From: Xiphophorus maculatus
Lineage: Eukaryota; Chordata; Actinopteri; Cyprinodontiformes; Poeciliidae
Assembly (NCBI RefSeq): GCF_002775205.1
Contig: NC_036446.1
Location: forward strand, 16,678,565 to 16,742,564
DNA: 64,000 nucleotides
Reading direction: 5' to 3'
This document shows positions 49,101 to 61,930 of the stretch, one piece after another. Numbering within the stretch: the first letter of the stretch is position 1; every line of letters begins with the position of its first letter. The notes beneath the pieces were generated by a model. It was given only the letters and a program-made list of their open reading frames with translations. It was not told where the DNA came from and did not search any database. The translations under genes were made by a program, and so were the position numbers.

Positions 49101-50040
49101 GATTAGTTCTTTCTATGAAGCTGTTAACATTTTACAAATGGAAGTGAGCCCAACATTAAAGCTTTGGACACTATAACTGAGGAGGAAGGAAACGAGCACC
49201 TGCCAGTGGTGTGGTCAGATCTGTGTGGGTTTTTGTGAAGAAAATCATCTTTGAGAGAGCCCGACGGTGTGCCATCTGTCTTTTATCTGCATAGGACGCA
49301 ATTCTTTTGGCTGCAATTTCAACTCTCAGCTTCTAAGCTGCATGTGAAGAACTGTAAATAAGGTCGTTCCTACTCTTGACGTGAAACCTCTTTTGCAAAT
49401 GCAAGAAAAGTTTAAATGTTCAAATCTGTCACGCTCCCATCGAGGGGCAGCTCAAATGTGCAATTAGAAATCATTCATCATGAGCTTACAACCTGGTTAC
49501 TGTTTTATTTTTTGTTGTTTTGTTTCACTTTGGGGGCAAAGAAAATGCAAATCCATCAACTGAATCCCTTGTGTGTTTTTTTTTTTTTTTTTTTTTTTTT
49601 GTTCCTTCCTTTGCTGGGATGAAGTTGTTTTGTAAAGGGCTTGAAAGAGCATCTAAATGCACATCATGGTCCTTTTCCATTTGTTTTTAAAAAGAGGGGG
49701 GAAAAAACTGATTTCACTTTGCTCTGCAAACATGACCTGTGACCTCCTTCCCTCATCCCAACGACCCGCCCAGCCCGAAAACATCTAAAAACGAATCAGA
49801 TTTTAATTTTGTGTTTTTTGTTGGAGAGGAGGGGAGTGGCGTGAGATTCACTGTTTTCCAGTTCCATGGCTTCAAGGAGTGTGAATGTCAGACTGAAAAT
49901 ATGAAATGATCTTTAACGATGAGAAGTTGTAAACTATTAAATGGATTATTTTCAATTTATGCTGTGTATTCTTGTCTTTGGGTTGGAGATGATGATCAAG
50001 CGAATAAAAAAGTGAAATAAAAATCAAGTTGAAGTATGGA
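46162..50040 (+). other. ap1g1: ap1g1 3'UTR with two candidate poly(A) sites
   Basis: AATAAA occurs at 48266-48271 and twice at 50003-50021; the last is followed by a GT-rich segment (about 50044-50060). The human gene also has a multi-kilobase 3'UTR. It contains pyrimidine runs, a (CA)n at about 48448-48460 and poly(T) at 49576-49600. No ORF in it is gene-like. Confidence 0.5.
49576..49600. repeat. Poly(T) run
   Basis: 25 consecutive T in the ap1g1 3'UTR. Confidence 0.95.
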
Positions 50041-52080
50041 AATTTGTGCCGTGTGTCTGCTCCGCTAAACAAAAGTTGGGTTTTTAACCTCAGCCAAAAA
50101 AAAAGTTTGTACCATTTGTGGTTTTTCTTTTCCTGAATGAAGTGTATTAATCAGTTGCTTTTGTTTCTACTTAAGTGTTCATTCAACTCAATTTGCTAGA
50201 ATAGGAAGTTCTACTGAAAACATTTGGATTTTACAAATTTGAATCACTGATTTTTACCTGCACAATGTCATCTGTGCTTATTGTCACCCCTGTTTAAAGG
50301 TTGGTGAGCCTTGAAGCAAATGGATTAAATCTTCACCTTTAAATGCAATTTACAGAACAAGATTTAAAAAGTCCCACATTAGGGGGGGGGAAATATCACT
50401 GATTCCCCACTGAGAACCAATCTTCTCTGCTTACCCGATCTACAGTATATCTAGAGTTTGAGATGAACATAGAAAAAGGTTGGTTTTGTTTCAGTCTTGT
50501 GTTAATTTGGCTGCCATGTAAGATTACTATCCAGTTTTAAAGCCTGCTTAAAACCCTATTTTTTTTCTGGGTGAGGAAGTCAGTAGAATTTAAAAAATGT
50601 GCTGTGATTTCAAAGAGTTTCTAGACTTGCAAAAAATACCACAAATGGTGTACACAAACTTCTCAGATACGTTGGGTTCAGCCCAAATCCGTTTCTGAAC
50701 AACACAGTATTGTTAAACATCGAAAGGCGTCTTACCGAGGGGATCCCAACTGCAACAGTGGAGCGGAGAACTCCAGCAGAACCAGACTGAGGACGGGCGG
50801 CCATCTGTCTTCACCAAATGGAAGGAGTTTATTTGAGTGAAAATAGCATATGCGGTCATGAGGAAGAGACGTGAGCGGGGAGGGATGTCCTCCAGCAAAC
50901 CATGACTACAGCAGGAATCTGTCATCTAAGACAGCCAGGCCACAACATAGGATCCATGAACACGTTTGGTTTTTCAGGCAGATGGTGAATCAGAATTGAA
51001 AGCACATCTAAATTTGAAGTTATTAGATGGAGAAATCATAATGAGCAATTGAAATGTTGTATAATTGACAGAAAACTGGTATTGTAGTTAGGATTCCCAT
51101 TTGAATGCACATTTTTCTCTACTATTATCATTGATCAGTAAAATGATGAGTAACTTTTCCTCAGAGGTAGAGTCTGAAATTGGTGTTTTGTTTTTTTTAT
51201 TGATTTGAAAATCCAGAATAAATCAGTAATTAAGTATTGATCGCTAATGTACTTGTACATTCATTTGTTCCACATTTCCAATCATTTAACAGGATGTTAC
51301 ATATTCTTACGTCTAAATAAAAATGAAATAACTTACTTTTTACCATTTAGTAAACTTCTAAAAGTGTAATCTGAGTAGTTTCTCAATAGTGCTTAAAATA
51401 TGATATAGTGCACCAAAGTCTAATAACTTGCCTTTCAATCTGAGTTTGGGCAAAGTTTTGGAAAAATAATGGCCAAAGACATACCGCTAATGATTTGCAA
51501 AGTTAGCTCTGCAAAAATGTCCACTCAGCAGGGGGGCTGAGCACAAATGCACTCCATAATTTTCACATTTCTATTCATAAAAAATTGAAAACTGTTCATA
51601 TTTTTATAAACTTCTCAGTGATTGCACATCACATGAACCATTTTACAAAACACGGTACAAATCTACGTTACCACTTCTCCAGTACAGCATGTTTGTTTCA
51701 CTTGATTTGCTTTTGTTTGTCGTCAGGTGTTGTGGTTGACATGTTGTTATTTTTACCCCGAGGAATGCGTGCTATGACAACTAAACTACTACAGCAGGAC
51801 AGCATGAGAACAGGAAGACACGCAAGCATCAGATGAGAAAAAAATAACTTAGATGTAACCTGAGTCCAAAAGAAGTTCACTATTGGTTCTATGCATGTGC
51901 AATAGGAAGTTGGCATCCTCTGCTTTAAAATAATGTTTTGCATTTAAGTTAATTGTTGCCTAAATACAGTCAGATCTTAAACTGTACCTCCACTTGAACC
52001 TTTTTTTTTTTTTTTTTTTTTTTTTGGAGTGGTACAACTCATTATTATTCACTTGAAGCCTCTCCCCTCTGACAGTACCA
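50041..52080. other. Intergenic, ap1g1 to phlpp2
   Basis: AT-rich spacer ending in a 25-base poly(T) at 52001-52025. I see no gene or structured element in it. Confidence 0.5.
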
Positions 52081-52305
52081 GTGAGAGTTAAAGGAAAGCC
52101 TGAACCCGCCCCTGTAATGTTTATTGATCAGCTCCCCGGCAGGCAGGCAGGCAGGCAGGCAGGCCTGTGTGACAGCGGTCAGATTAGTCGGGATATGGCG
52201 TCGCAGCGCCGACACAGGATGAATTTTCCTCTCTCTGTGGGAATTTACCAGCCGTGTTCCGGGGGCGCTCCTGCCTTTTGAGGCTGCTACCAGGGGGGGA
52301 CATAC
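52080..52305 (+). promoter_or_regulatory. phlpp2: Probable phlpp2 promoter / 5'UTR
   Basis: GC content jumps and CpGs become frequent (for example 52195-52215 and 52256-52270). A GGCA tetranucleotide run occupies 52138-52163. The island continues into the open frame at 52306. It is the only CpG-rich patch upstream of phlpp2 in the window. Confidence 0.5.
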
Positions 52306-52560
52306 ATGGCGATGGAGGAGGAGGATAACAACACAGCGGTCCCTGCGATCAACATCCGAGCCGACATCAAGAAGGGAGGCGATGCCGGAGACAACGGGGC
52401 TTGTGTTGACAGGCAGCCGGACACGGTGGTCCATCAGGCGGGGCTGAGCCGGACTGCGGGTCGCGGCAGCCGCAGCGGTCCCGGAGCTCACTCTGCAACC
52501 GGAATCCGAGTGCTGAAGGCAGGTCATAACGGGAGGGTTTGTGCCCCGGTGATACACTGG
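52306..52560 (+). CDS. phlpp2: Putative phlpp2 first exon with N-terminal extension
   Basis: An ATG at 52306 opens MAMEEEDNNTAVPAINIRAD and the frame stays open for 85 codons to a possible donor, CACTGG|GTGAAT. Spliced there, it would join the next exon (55751) exactly in phase (...[12 protein letters not shown]), adding 87 residues before the standard start Met. The sequence is basic, Gly/Arg-rich and unlike anything I recognise, so it may be simply 5'UTR that happens to be open. The known mammalian protein starts at MKRNGS. Confidence 0.4.
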
Positions 52561-54864
52561 GTGAATCCGGCAGCACAGAGCGCTGGTGACGGGGAAAGAT
52601 TTGCCTCATAGTCCGCTGCAGCGGATCACTGAACAGGGCAAAGTGCATGATTTCAAACGCATCCTTGCAATGTTATGTAACGCCTGTTATTATAAGTGAT
52701 GGCTGTCATTCAGGGAGGAGCAAAATCCAATTAATACCAACAATCCTCACAAACACACTGGGGTGTTTAAGATGTGTTACAGGAAGGCCTCTTCCTGCCC
52801 AGGTTTCTGATGATTTTGAAATGATGTTTCCCATAGATCTACAGGGAATTAGTCCTCCCTGGTGTGTTATTTTTATTAAATGTAGGTACCAGTTTAAATG
52901 TTCAGTAAAACAAGCCCAAATGTTAGCTATCTTCAGTGAAAGGGTAATATCTCTTGTCAGATGTGTACAATCAGACATGTCTCTTCAGTTCTAAGGCTAT
53001 GTAGTAATTGTATCAAATTTAGTAATTGTATCAAATTTCGCTGTGTTTGAAAATAAATTAGAGCTCAAGAAAAATGGACACATTTTGAATTTCTAGTCAG
53101 TATCTTCATTTACCTCAAAATAGGGTTGATAATTTAAGATTACTCCTCTCTGCGTTGCTCTTAATTTTTGATTTTCACCTCATAGTTGGCTAGCAAAATA
53201 GGAATGAACAAAATTAGACTTTTTTATATTTATATCTATATGTTGAATATGTTTCAAACATCAAAGCTGTTCAGAACAATCTTTCATAATATTGTAGTTT
53301 ACATTCTTATGTTAATCCAAGGCCCACAAAGGGGGGAAACAAACATCTAAACTGCTATTCTTTTCCCATTTGAACAATCAGGATAATGTTTACCAAAATC
53401 TCAAACTATGTTCTAACTCATTTAGTGGAGGTTTTTCCCCTGATGAGTAAAGAAAGGCCAAAGAATTGTCACATTGTATAGAGTTTAGGTTTGACCTGGT
53501 TGAGCATTTCAGATTTTGAACTGGAACTAGACTTCAGATTCCTTGAAAAACAGTGAAATGCCCCTTTAGTTGTTCGAACTTTAACCATTAACCATCTGTA
53601 GTGCATAGTCACATTTTCCTGCAGTGCTTAGCCTAATGTGTCGTTACGGTGCCCAACCGCTGTTGACTGGGTATCCATTAGTGTTAGAAGATGTGATCAG
53701 GGTGCAACTGAAGAGTAATCTTTTTCATTTTTATGTTTTTGGTGCTTTTGTTTCCCGTTGGTGAAAGGGCACTCTGGGCAAGAAGCTATGTTTCCATATA
53801 TATTTGCCAGCATGGATGACTCATATGGCTTCTTTAAATGGATAAAACAGAGGTTAGTTTCTCAACTAATTACTTGGTCAAGACAAAAGAAGATTGCTAT
53901 TCTTAAACAGCTGCAATCTCAAAAATATTATAAGAGTTTACTCAAATACTTTTTTTTGAACTTTTAAACTTCTGTCACATTTGAATTTAAAGGTTATTGA
54001 CAAAATGTGGTTATTTACAATGAAGTTCAAATGGGAAAGTTGTGATTATGGATCACACAGCAACATGAATACCTCCAAATTAACATTTAATGGAGTTGTA
54101 GATCAGTTCCTGTCCTGGGTTGGAGTCCTGCGTCTTTAAGATGTTTCCTTGTTCTGATTTAAATGGTTGCATTATCTCCTCATCCTGTTATTAGGTTTTG
54201 AGTTCTGCTTCTCCCTCATTTATTTGTATCCGGTGTGTTGAATCGGAGAAACTTCACAACTATGTTGGACTCCTTACTATAGAGCTGGAAATCATTATTC
54301 TAATGTGAATGCGACTGTATTAAAATTTTCATAAAATAGCATTTGTTTGAACGGCCGGGACAATTTTGGGGGTGGAGTTGCTTTAATATGGCAAAAATCT
54401 GCTTTTGAGGGTTTTTAAAAATCTGAAACTTATCTAAAATGAAAGAGAGTTATCCAGCGAAGGTGCGTTATTAAGTACGTTATTGACTAAATTAGCTCAA
54501 TTTTTGTTCTCACCCCTACAGCATCATCAACATGTTTTTCTTTTGTCAATTGGGAAAAATTCATCTTATCCTTGACAAAACATGGATTGTATGTTTGTTG
54601 GAAGTTTGTATTAAGAAAAGTCTAGAATATCTTGTACATACTCAGTGACACAAACATGCCTTATGATAAGAATATGTTAGAAACCATGATAAAGTGATAT
54701 ACTGTCTCTTGTCATATGCAGCTGGAATTATTGGAGTTTAATTATCTGAGCATCACATTGATTGTATAGCATCACAGTACTGGTTCGTAGTTTAGCTTTT
54801 TTTTATGAAACATTAGGCTGCAACTCATCTATCTAACACATGATAAGCAAAACACAACAATCAA

Positions 54865-54895
<31 letters not shown>

Positions 54896-55750
54896 ATGTA
54901 ATATTTGCAATAATTTTCCTACATTCAGTCAGTTTGTGGAGTTCATCACAAGGGAAGCAAAAATAGCTTGCAATCCAGTAACTTCTCTTCATGCCTTGAA
55001 ATCTGGTGATGTTGAAAAAATAAAGACAACAAAGACACGAAATGTTGGCGCAAAGGTGTTTGTGAGCAACTCTTTTGGTAATTTACTTTCTAACATGCTT
55101 TTTTCTTTTTACAAGAAAAAACATGTTAGGGAAGTTTTGTTTTAACCAAATAAAACATGAATCTATGAAGTGTTTGTTTGGTTGACGCCCACAGATGAGG
55201 TGCTGTTCCACATATCCATCCTTTCTTCTAAATCAAACCCACCTGAAGTATTTCTGCCTATATTCTCAAGCATAATCTCATTTATTAAAAATGCATGATT
55301 CATGTACAGCTAAAAAAAACTTAAAGTTTTACTGTTTGTGATGGTAGGACAGCGTAAGTTTTTTATTTTTATTTTTTGCAGTTTTGCCTCCTGCAAAATT
55401 AACGTATCAAACATGTGACTCGGTGACAACAAGATGCCACTCTTGTTACTGTTTGACAGCGACATTGAGGGGGAAAAAAAAAAATTAACTTCAGTTTTCA
55501 TTATTTCTTTGCTAGAGCAATGACAGATTAATATATGTAAATAAGGCTTTTTACATACGTTTTAGGTTTTCTTTTTCATTTGTTGCCTCTTTTATTTAAT
55601 TCAAAAAGCTGTGAAACTATATTTAAGAAAATGAATCAAACAAATCATCCAGTTGGTGAGCGGCAACTCGTGTTTTTGTCGTTGCTGGATTTTGAACCTC
55701 CTCCAAACTCTTTTGCAACATGTTTTGAAGAAACCTCCCTGTTTCCGCAG
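52561..55750 (+). other. phlpp2: phlpp2 intron 1
   Basis: Contains an 18-bp tandem duplication at about 53002-53038 and an (AT)n run at 54869-54888. I see no other gene. Confidence 0.5.
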
Positions 55751-55756
55751 CGCAAC

Positions 55757-56031
55757 ATGAAGAGGAACGGGAGCCGGAGCTGCGTGACGAGGAAAACCAG
55801 ATTCGGGTCACGAGAGCGGGACTGGCTGAAGGGGGACACCCAACGAGGCTGTGTGTGCCTCTATGGCGGCACCGTGGACCCCCAGCCGCCTGCTTCCGGC
55901 CCACAGGCCTCCTCCACCCCTCAGACGGACCTGCAGTTGGTGCTCTGCTCCACCAGCACCACCGTGGAGGAGCTCTGTGCTCAGAGAAACGGACAGGGAC
56001 TCTACGTTCAGCTGCATGGAGACCTTCTCAG
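55757..56031 (+). CDS. phlpp2: phlpp2 exon with standard start codon
   Basis: 275 coding nt after a TTTCCGCAG acceptor (exon start 55751). The end is in phase 2: the AG left over combines with G of the next exon to give Arg (LLRRLDP; human LVRRLEP). Confidence 0.93.
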
Positions 56032-59000
56032 GTAAATGCACTGTACAGTACATAAAGTGCAGAAAGCAGTTGCATGAAGAAGCCAAGCTGATGTTGTAGG
56101 GTGGGTCTTTTTCTTGGCAATGTCCTCAAAATCTGAATTAAACAACAGCAATTACTTTGCTGACATCAAGATCGAGCAGCTGCAGTCCTGCTGAGACGTC
56201 TTCTGTGGATCTGCTCCAAACAAAATCCTCACGTGCTCTAAAAGAACCAACCACAGTCTGATGTGAAATCATGTATAAGAGAAAGAAAAACAGAAACGCC
56301 TCGCATCTTAGCTGCGCAGCAGAACTGGAAGTGAAACGTGAGATGTTATAGCCTGTGAAGGAAGCGCGTCTCTTCCATTAGAGACACAGCAGCTATAAGT
56401 GTATTGACTCGCATTAAGATGTAGGCGATGCAGAAGAATTTTTAGCTAAACAGACATTTATCATTTTTATAGTTTGAGCAGAATGTCACAGTGAACTAGC
56501 CTGAGTGAATGCAAAACATCCCGTTTGATCCCAAACTCTCACAGCACCTCACCAATTTTACCCTCAAGGTGCACACACCCCCTTCAGACCCAGAGCAGGC
56601 TCTCTGAAAAACAGCAAATGACCCTCTGAGTGTCTGGTTCACTGATCCGTGACCAGGAAGGAATTTGTTCTTTTGCTCTTTCTTGGAAAACCCAATGTGG
56701 GAATATGATATTGTAGAAAATAAGCTCTCGGCTTTAGCTTAAATCTCAGCGCCTTATCTAGTGTGAGTGTGACGGTTCACTCAGTTTACTCGTGGACTGT
56801 CAGTGAAATTGTGTGGTAACAACAAAACTACTTTTATGCAATGTTCTCTACGGTTATTAGCATACCTGCTAAATATGTGTAGAATGGACTTTAATAAAAT
56901 GAAGCAAATTCACACTTAAAAGTTTAAACGCTCCCCTCCCCACTAATTTCTGTACATTTAGCTTGTAGAGAAAATGAACGATGTTAAAGATTGGGGTGTT
57001 TTTTTAGATCACCAGTGCTAAAACTAGTGAGGCTTCAACTGTACTTTGTAAAGCCTCATTTTGATAATAAAGCAGAATTTTCCTAGATTGACTCATACAA
57101 ATAGAGAGAGAGAGATTTATGACCATTTGTCTTTAAAAACCTCACGGTTTAGTGGGTTAGTTACTCACAGTTTGCAGTTTTGCAATCTACAAGACAATAC
57201 CAGGAGTGAAACTGGAGGCTAATGGAAAGAGCAGACCAGGAGTGACTAAGAAATGGATGTTGTTATGGCAACTAAAGAATATTTTGCTGAGGAGGCAAAA
57301 AATGTTAGTCAAATACGAATGATTTGGATCACTAAAAGAGTATATTGGTCTCTTAAACCTATAAGATATTTGACTTTGAACCCAAAAGTTTTTAAACTAC
57401 TTGTAGATTATTTTTCTTTGAAAGAGAAGCTTTCCTTCAATGCCTTTGATTTCCTTTAACAGTGTGTGATCATGTGCTGTTTTCAGGCAATCTTTGATCC
57501 TTTATAATGATATTTTCTGTTGGCAATCCTGTTTTTACACCAAAACCTAATAAAATAATAGGGTGAATCGTGTCGATCTGTGCTTTCCACTTTTGGACCG
57601 TCTATCCCTGTTCTGGTGGGTATCCCATTCCAAGAGGGTTACCGAGCCGGTCCAGGGTTCTGTTTTCCCAGCAGCTCACTCCTCCTCAGGGATCCATTAA
57701 TTGCTTTTTCAGGACAGACTGGGCATGTAATCCCTCCAACACGATGTGGGTATTCCTGGAGTTTCCTCCCAGCTACAGTCATCCTTTGGAAATGCCCTGA
57801 AAGAGACTCCCAGACCCAAAAATGGTTTTAAATGGTTTTTCCCTGGAGGAGAATGCAGTTTGATATCAGGGGCCTTATAAATCACTTTACCTTTCAATGT
57901 AAATATAAACTTAGTTTGCTCTTGAAGCTCATTTTTCCAGTCAGATATTGGAAAAAACCTTGCAGAGTTATGATTTTATGAGCTCACCACTGATAAGATG
58001 AGTAGTTAAAGGCCTGGGGGGAAAAAAATTCAAGGAGTTTGAAAAACTGTAAGGATTCAAAGAAAGTGCTAACATACCTTTCTGTTATGCAGACATAACA
58101 GGAACCCTAACCGTCGTAAAACAGTGTGCCAAGAGCTGTTCAATTCATCATCTGGAAATGGGAAGCGTATAGCAAAGATATGGCCGTCTACATAACAGGA
58201 AGAGAAAAAAGAGCATGAGTCACTGAAGTAGCCAAAAGGCCAATTGAAACTCTGGTATCAGTATCTATAAACATGATGTCTGTCAGGTGTGCACTCTGCA
58301 AATCTGGACTTTGAGTATGAATGGAGAGACGTAGAAAGTTCTGTTTGTAGTCTGGAGACACAGCAAATATTTGGAAGTAGGAGCTCTGATTGAGTGTCAT
58401 TTTTCTGGAGTCAAACTCTGTGCATGGCTCAAATCTAAAAGTAACATCACACTGATGTCCCACGGTGATGGGGATGCTTTTTTTTTTTAGCACAAACAGG
58501 GAAGCTCGTCAGAGTAGTTAGAGCTAAATACTGTACAGGAACATTCAGCTGTTTTGCAAAACCATTTTTTCAGACCATGTATATTTTCCTTCCACTTCAC
58601 CATAATGCCATATTTTGAGTTTGTCTGTCACTATAAGTCTCGACTAGCTGCACTAAAGCTTGTGCTTTGAATGTGACAAAATGTGATAAAGTTCTAGAGA
58701 TATGAATACTGTGAATCCCTGAAGGATAGCAAGGAATAAATATATTTATACCAAATGGAAGGGAGTCATTCCAAAAAGATGTAACATTTATAAATCATCA
58801 TGTAATAATGAAAGATGATAAATGAATTCCTACTTTTGAAACCCACTAATTAAACAGTGTTCTTATTTTTTGAGTTTTCTTCAGGGATTTATGATCAACT
58901 CTGGTTGCGTTGCTCTTCCAGGCAATTAAACTTTCCACAGGGCAAAGGATTTCTCTGAGCATTTGTTGGTGGCTCCAAAGCCCTGAAAGATCATTGCTTC

Positions 59001-59245
59001 TTACGAGTTTTTATTCAAATCCGTGGTCAGGTCCTCCTCTAGATATATATTTCACTCCAAAGCTGGTTGTCCTTGTTGTCACACCAAACCTGGATGCTAT
59101 CGATCCTGCAGGAGGCTGGACCCCAGCGAGCGTCCCCTCCAGATGGTTTACGATTACCTGACGTCGATGGGTTACGCAGACCCCGTGCGAGTGCAGCATG
59201 AAGCGGCCAACTCTGATCTCAGCTGCATGATCCGTTTCTACAGCG
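55757..59245 (+). CDS. phlpp2: PH domain and LRR protein phosphatase 2, 5' part (continues off window)
   Basis: Two exons are certain: 55751-56031 (ATG at 55757) and 59112-59245. The protein starts [20 protein letters not shown] (human MKRNGSRNCLNRRSRFGSRE) and passes through RGCVCLYGG and [11 protein letters not shown]. The second exon gives [16 protein letters not shown] and CMIRFYSG, the last codon being split. About 136 codons are present. The gene product dephosphorylates the hydrophobic motif of Akt and PKC, ending growth signalling. Its PH domain, LRRs and PP2C-type phosphatase lie in later exons that are not seen before 64000, so the annotation is 3' partial. Splices are GTAAAT at 56032, CCTGCAG before 59112 and GTGAGT at 59246. 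Confidence 0.93.
56032..59111 (+). other. phlpp2: phlpp2 intron 2
   Basis: 3.1 kb with a LINE-like fragment at 57590-57850; otherwise nothing recognised. Confidence 0.7.
57590..57850. mobile_element. Possible L2/Maui-type LINE fragment
   Basis: Phrases such as GACAGACTGGGCATGTAATC and the following CCCTCCAACA resemble the 3' part of fish L2-family elements (recalled). The reading frames are broken and the ends undefined. Confidence 0.35.
59112..59245 (+). CDS. phlpp2: phlpp2 following coding exon
   Basis: 134 nt encoding [20 protein letters not shown] through MIRFYS, nearly collinear with human residues before the PH domain. It ends one base into a codon before GTGAGT. Confidence 0.92.
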
Positions 59246-59989
59246 GTGAGTTCTCCGGCAGAAAGACAACTTTTTGTTAATTTCCTACTGCCTGCTTTAA
59301 GATGTGGTCTGTTTTTGTTTTTGTAAAACTGGCTTGAAACATGCTAAAAACATTCGGGAGCGGGTTAAACATTCAAAATGTAAATATATGTGTGCCACAC
59401 TGAAGTGAACTTTTAATACTGTCTTTAATGCTGTAAATATTGAAGCATGAAACAGACAAACACATAGCATGAGGGTTGTTGGCCGACCATCAATCATTCC
59501 AATATTAACATTACTGCTTACTTGACCTTTACTTGACTTTACTACCATAAATCAGTCGTAGCACCAATAGATGGTTAATCATTGTTTGCGCTTCTGCAGA
59601 GTTTTCTGGCTTATACATACAATTATTGGGCTAATTTGATGCATATTGAATCAATTAAATAAGTTTATTTCCAGCCCTTGAGTATATTTCTAATTTGTTA
59701 GTTCTTTATCTGTGTTTTAATTGAAGTAAATTATGAAATTAGACCAAATAATTGAAAATCACCAACTTTTACTGCAGTCGCCAATTAAAACAAAAAGAGA
59801 ATGCATAGGATTTTTCGCAAAATGGTTTAAAAATTCAACATTTTTGTATTTCCATTTGTGTCTCAACTGCTTTTAAAAACAGCCTGTAAGTACTTTAAAA
59901 ACCACCCGGATTTTTTTTTGACAATAAATGAATGTTCTTTGATTAAGTCACAATCGATGGGAACTGAGGCGTTACCTAACAACCCCAAT

Positions 59990-60330
59990 CGAGGCCAGTC
60001 CCCTACCTAGCAACCCGAGCCACGCCCTGGTTATCACCTAGCAACCCAAGCGGAGCACCAGCACTTTTGGTCAGCTGGTTTTACCGCTGTATGCACTGTA
60101 CAATGGCTGCTGGAAAAGATAAGTGTATTGTTATTGGCTTACTATTCAGAAACCACTTGCTGGATTCTTGTTGGTTGTGCAGGAGGCTCTGCTTCTGCTT
60201 TTGGGTCTGATTCAGGATCATAGATGTACGGTTGTATAACTGCGGATCTGTTTGGAGCCATTTTCAGGTGAGAGTGTAAATGTAGCGTTAGCAGCAGCTT
60301 ATTAGGGTTTAAAGTGACAATAAGCACTAA
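59990..60330 (-). mobile_element. Truncated transposon with P2X7-ballast-like N-terminus
   Basis: On the minus strand an ATG at 60262 reads MAPNRSAVIQPYIYDPESD and then an Ala/Pro-rich stretch ending VVSE, where it stops. Fish genomes have many copies of a mobile-element protein with a P2RX7 C-terminal (ballast)-like segment reading similarly, followed by W-C-x-C-G-x-C (recalled). The cysteine part is missing here. Two CCTAGCAACCC repeats at about 60005 and 60037 flank it. Confidence 0.4.
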
Positions 60331-61485
60331 AACAGCTGGTTCTAAAAGGAACTCAAAATAGGCAGAAATCTCATCATCTAAGAATGATTTTGTGCAAAAA
60401 CAATGTATTGAATATGTTTTGTTTAGCCCATAGACCAACCCTAAACTGTTCAAGGAAGCATACTAGGCCCTCCTTAGTAAATAGAGAATAAAAGTTTCTA
60501 TGAAATCAATCCCAAAGATTATTTTTTCAGCATTTTCTCTTGAACTAATTTAGTTCACTGTGCCAGTCCGTCTTTGCACCCACGTGTCCAGCAGCTTCCT
60601 GTTCTTTTCCCTCTTGCCAACATGAGAACTAGCCTAATTTGGCTACTATCGAACCACATTGGTCCAAGTTAAGCCAGGGCCCCTTGGAGACTTCCTGTCT
60701 TTATTTGTTATCTCATGGGAAAACGCTTCAAGGTCCAGGCATGGGATGCAATTCAGACCCTTAATACCCAGCTGAGGTGGAGAGAAAAACTTCCTTCTGG
60801 TGTATGTGAACTGATTAAGAAATACTTCAATAGAGCTTGTAGTTTGATGTATTTATGATTAATAGTAACCTCTCACACACCTCACTCATATTCATAGCTT
60901 TACACAGTGTACAGGATTTGTTTCAGAAAATAATAGTTTGAAATTGCATATTTGTGAGTTCTTACCAGCTTTCAAGCTCTGATTGTATCGTCTTTCTTTT
61001 GAATAACTTCATTGCATAAGCAGAACCAGCATAAGATGAACAAGTTCTGTTTATCTAGTGATCCAAATAGGTTTCATGTTGTGCTATTTATCGGATTGTA
61101 AAATAAAGAACACTTTCGTCAGGAAACAGTCTAATTTGAGATACTAATATATTCCTACTCATTCTGCAATTTAAAGTGTCTAGTTTATTATGCTGTGTTG
61201 GATATTTATTTATTCAGGTTTTCCCCTGGGAGTCCATCTGCAGAAGTGAAGCATCAGGTTTATTTAGGATATGCACAGTGACACATCCGATTATGAATTT
61301 TGTGCAAAGATGTGAGAATAATTTTCTCTGAAATTATGTTTGTACTTGTGCAGATGTGACTTTTCAGCGGAACAAGTTTGGATTTGATGTAAAAGTTTAC
61401 ATCGTCTTGCAGATCTCAGCTTGTTTTGTCCATTTAAATTGGGGAACAATTACCTGAAAACATATTTGCTTTGTGGAGGTTAGTT

Positions 61486-61930
61486 ACAGTGTCCTGGAAA
61501 AGTATTCACACACCTAGATTTAGTTGACCTTATATCAATTTTTATATGATACAACAACACAAAGTGATGCATAATTAGTGATGTAGCAGAGCCAAACTTA
61601 AAATTTTAATAATTATTTTCTGTGAAAATTGGAGGAATCGTTTCTGTGAGCAGTGTTTTATGTTATTTCACACATTCTTTTTTGGATTTATTTCTGTATT
61701 TTTGTGGGTTTTTTATTTTATTTTATATTTTTGCTGGGCTTAGTAAGACTTTGTCAGTTTTAAAGTTCACAGCTAAAAGCTGTAAATCATGTATCACTTC
61801 CCTTCTGTCTCAGAATTAGGCTTTTTGTTGGCATAGCAAACAAAATCTCTGTATAATACATCTTAGTTCGCTGTTGCAATGTGATGAAATGGGAGAATTT
61901 CAACGAGTCTGAACACTTTTGTATGGCAAC
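61486..61930. mobile_element. Tc1-type MITE
   Basis: The left end CAGTGTCCTGGAAAAGTATT and the right end CTGAACACTTTTGTATGGCA are imperfect inverted repeats. They resemble the fish Tc1-like terminus CAGTGCCTTGCAAAAGTATT (recalled). There is no transposase frame. Confidence 0.6.

Noticed and set aside
52138-52163. GGCA run as a possible CRISPR-like or regulatory array
   Set aside because: It is a simple tetranucleotide microsatellite of about six units in a vertebrate CpG island.
53758-53967. 69-residue ORF in phlpp2 intron 1 reading FPYIFASMDDSYGFFKWIKQ
   Set aside because: It looked transposase-like at first, but no catalytic motif, terminal repeats or continuation could be found.
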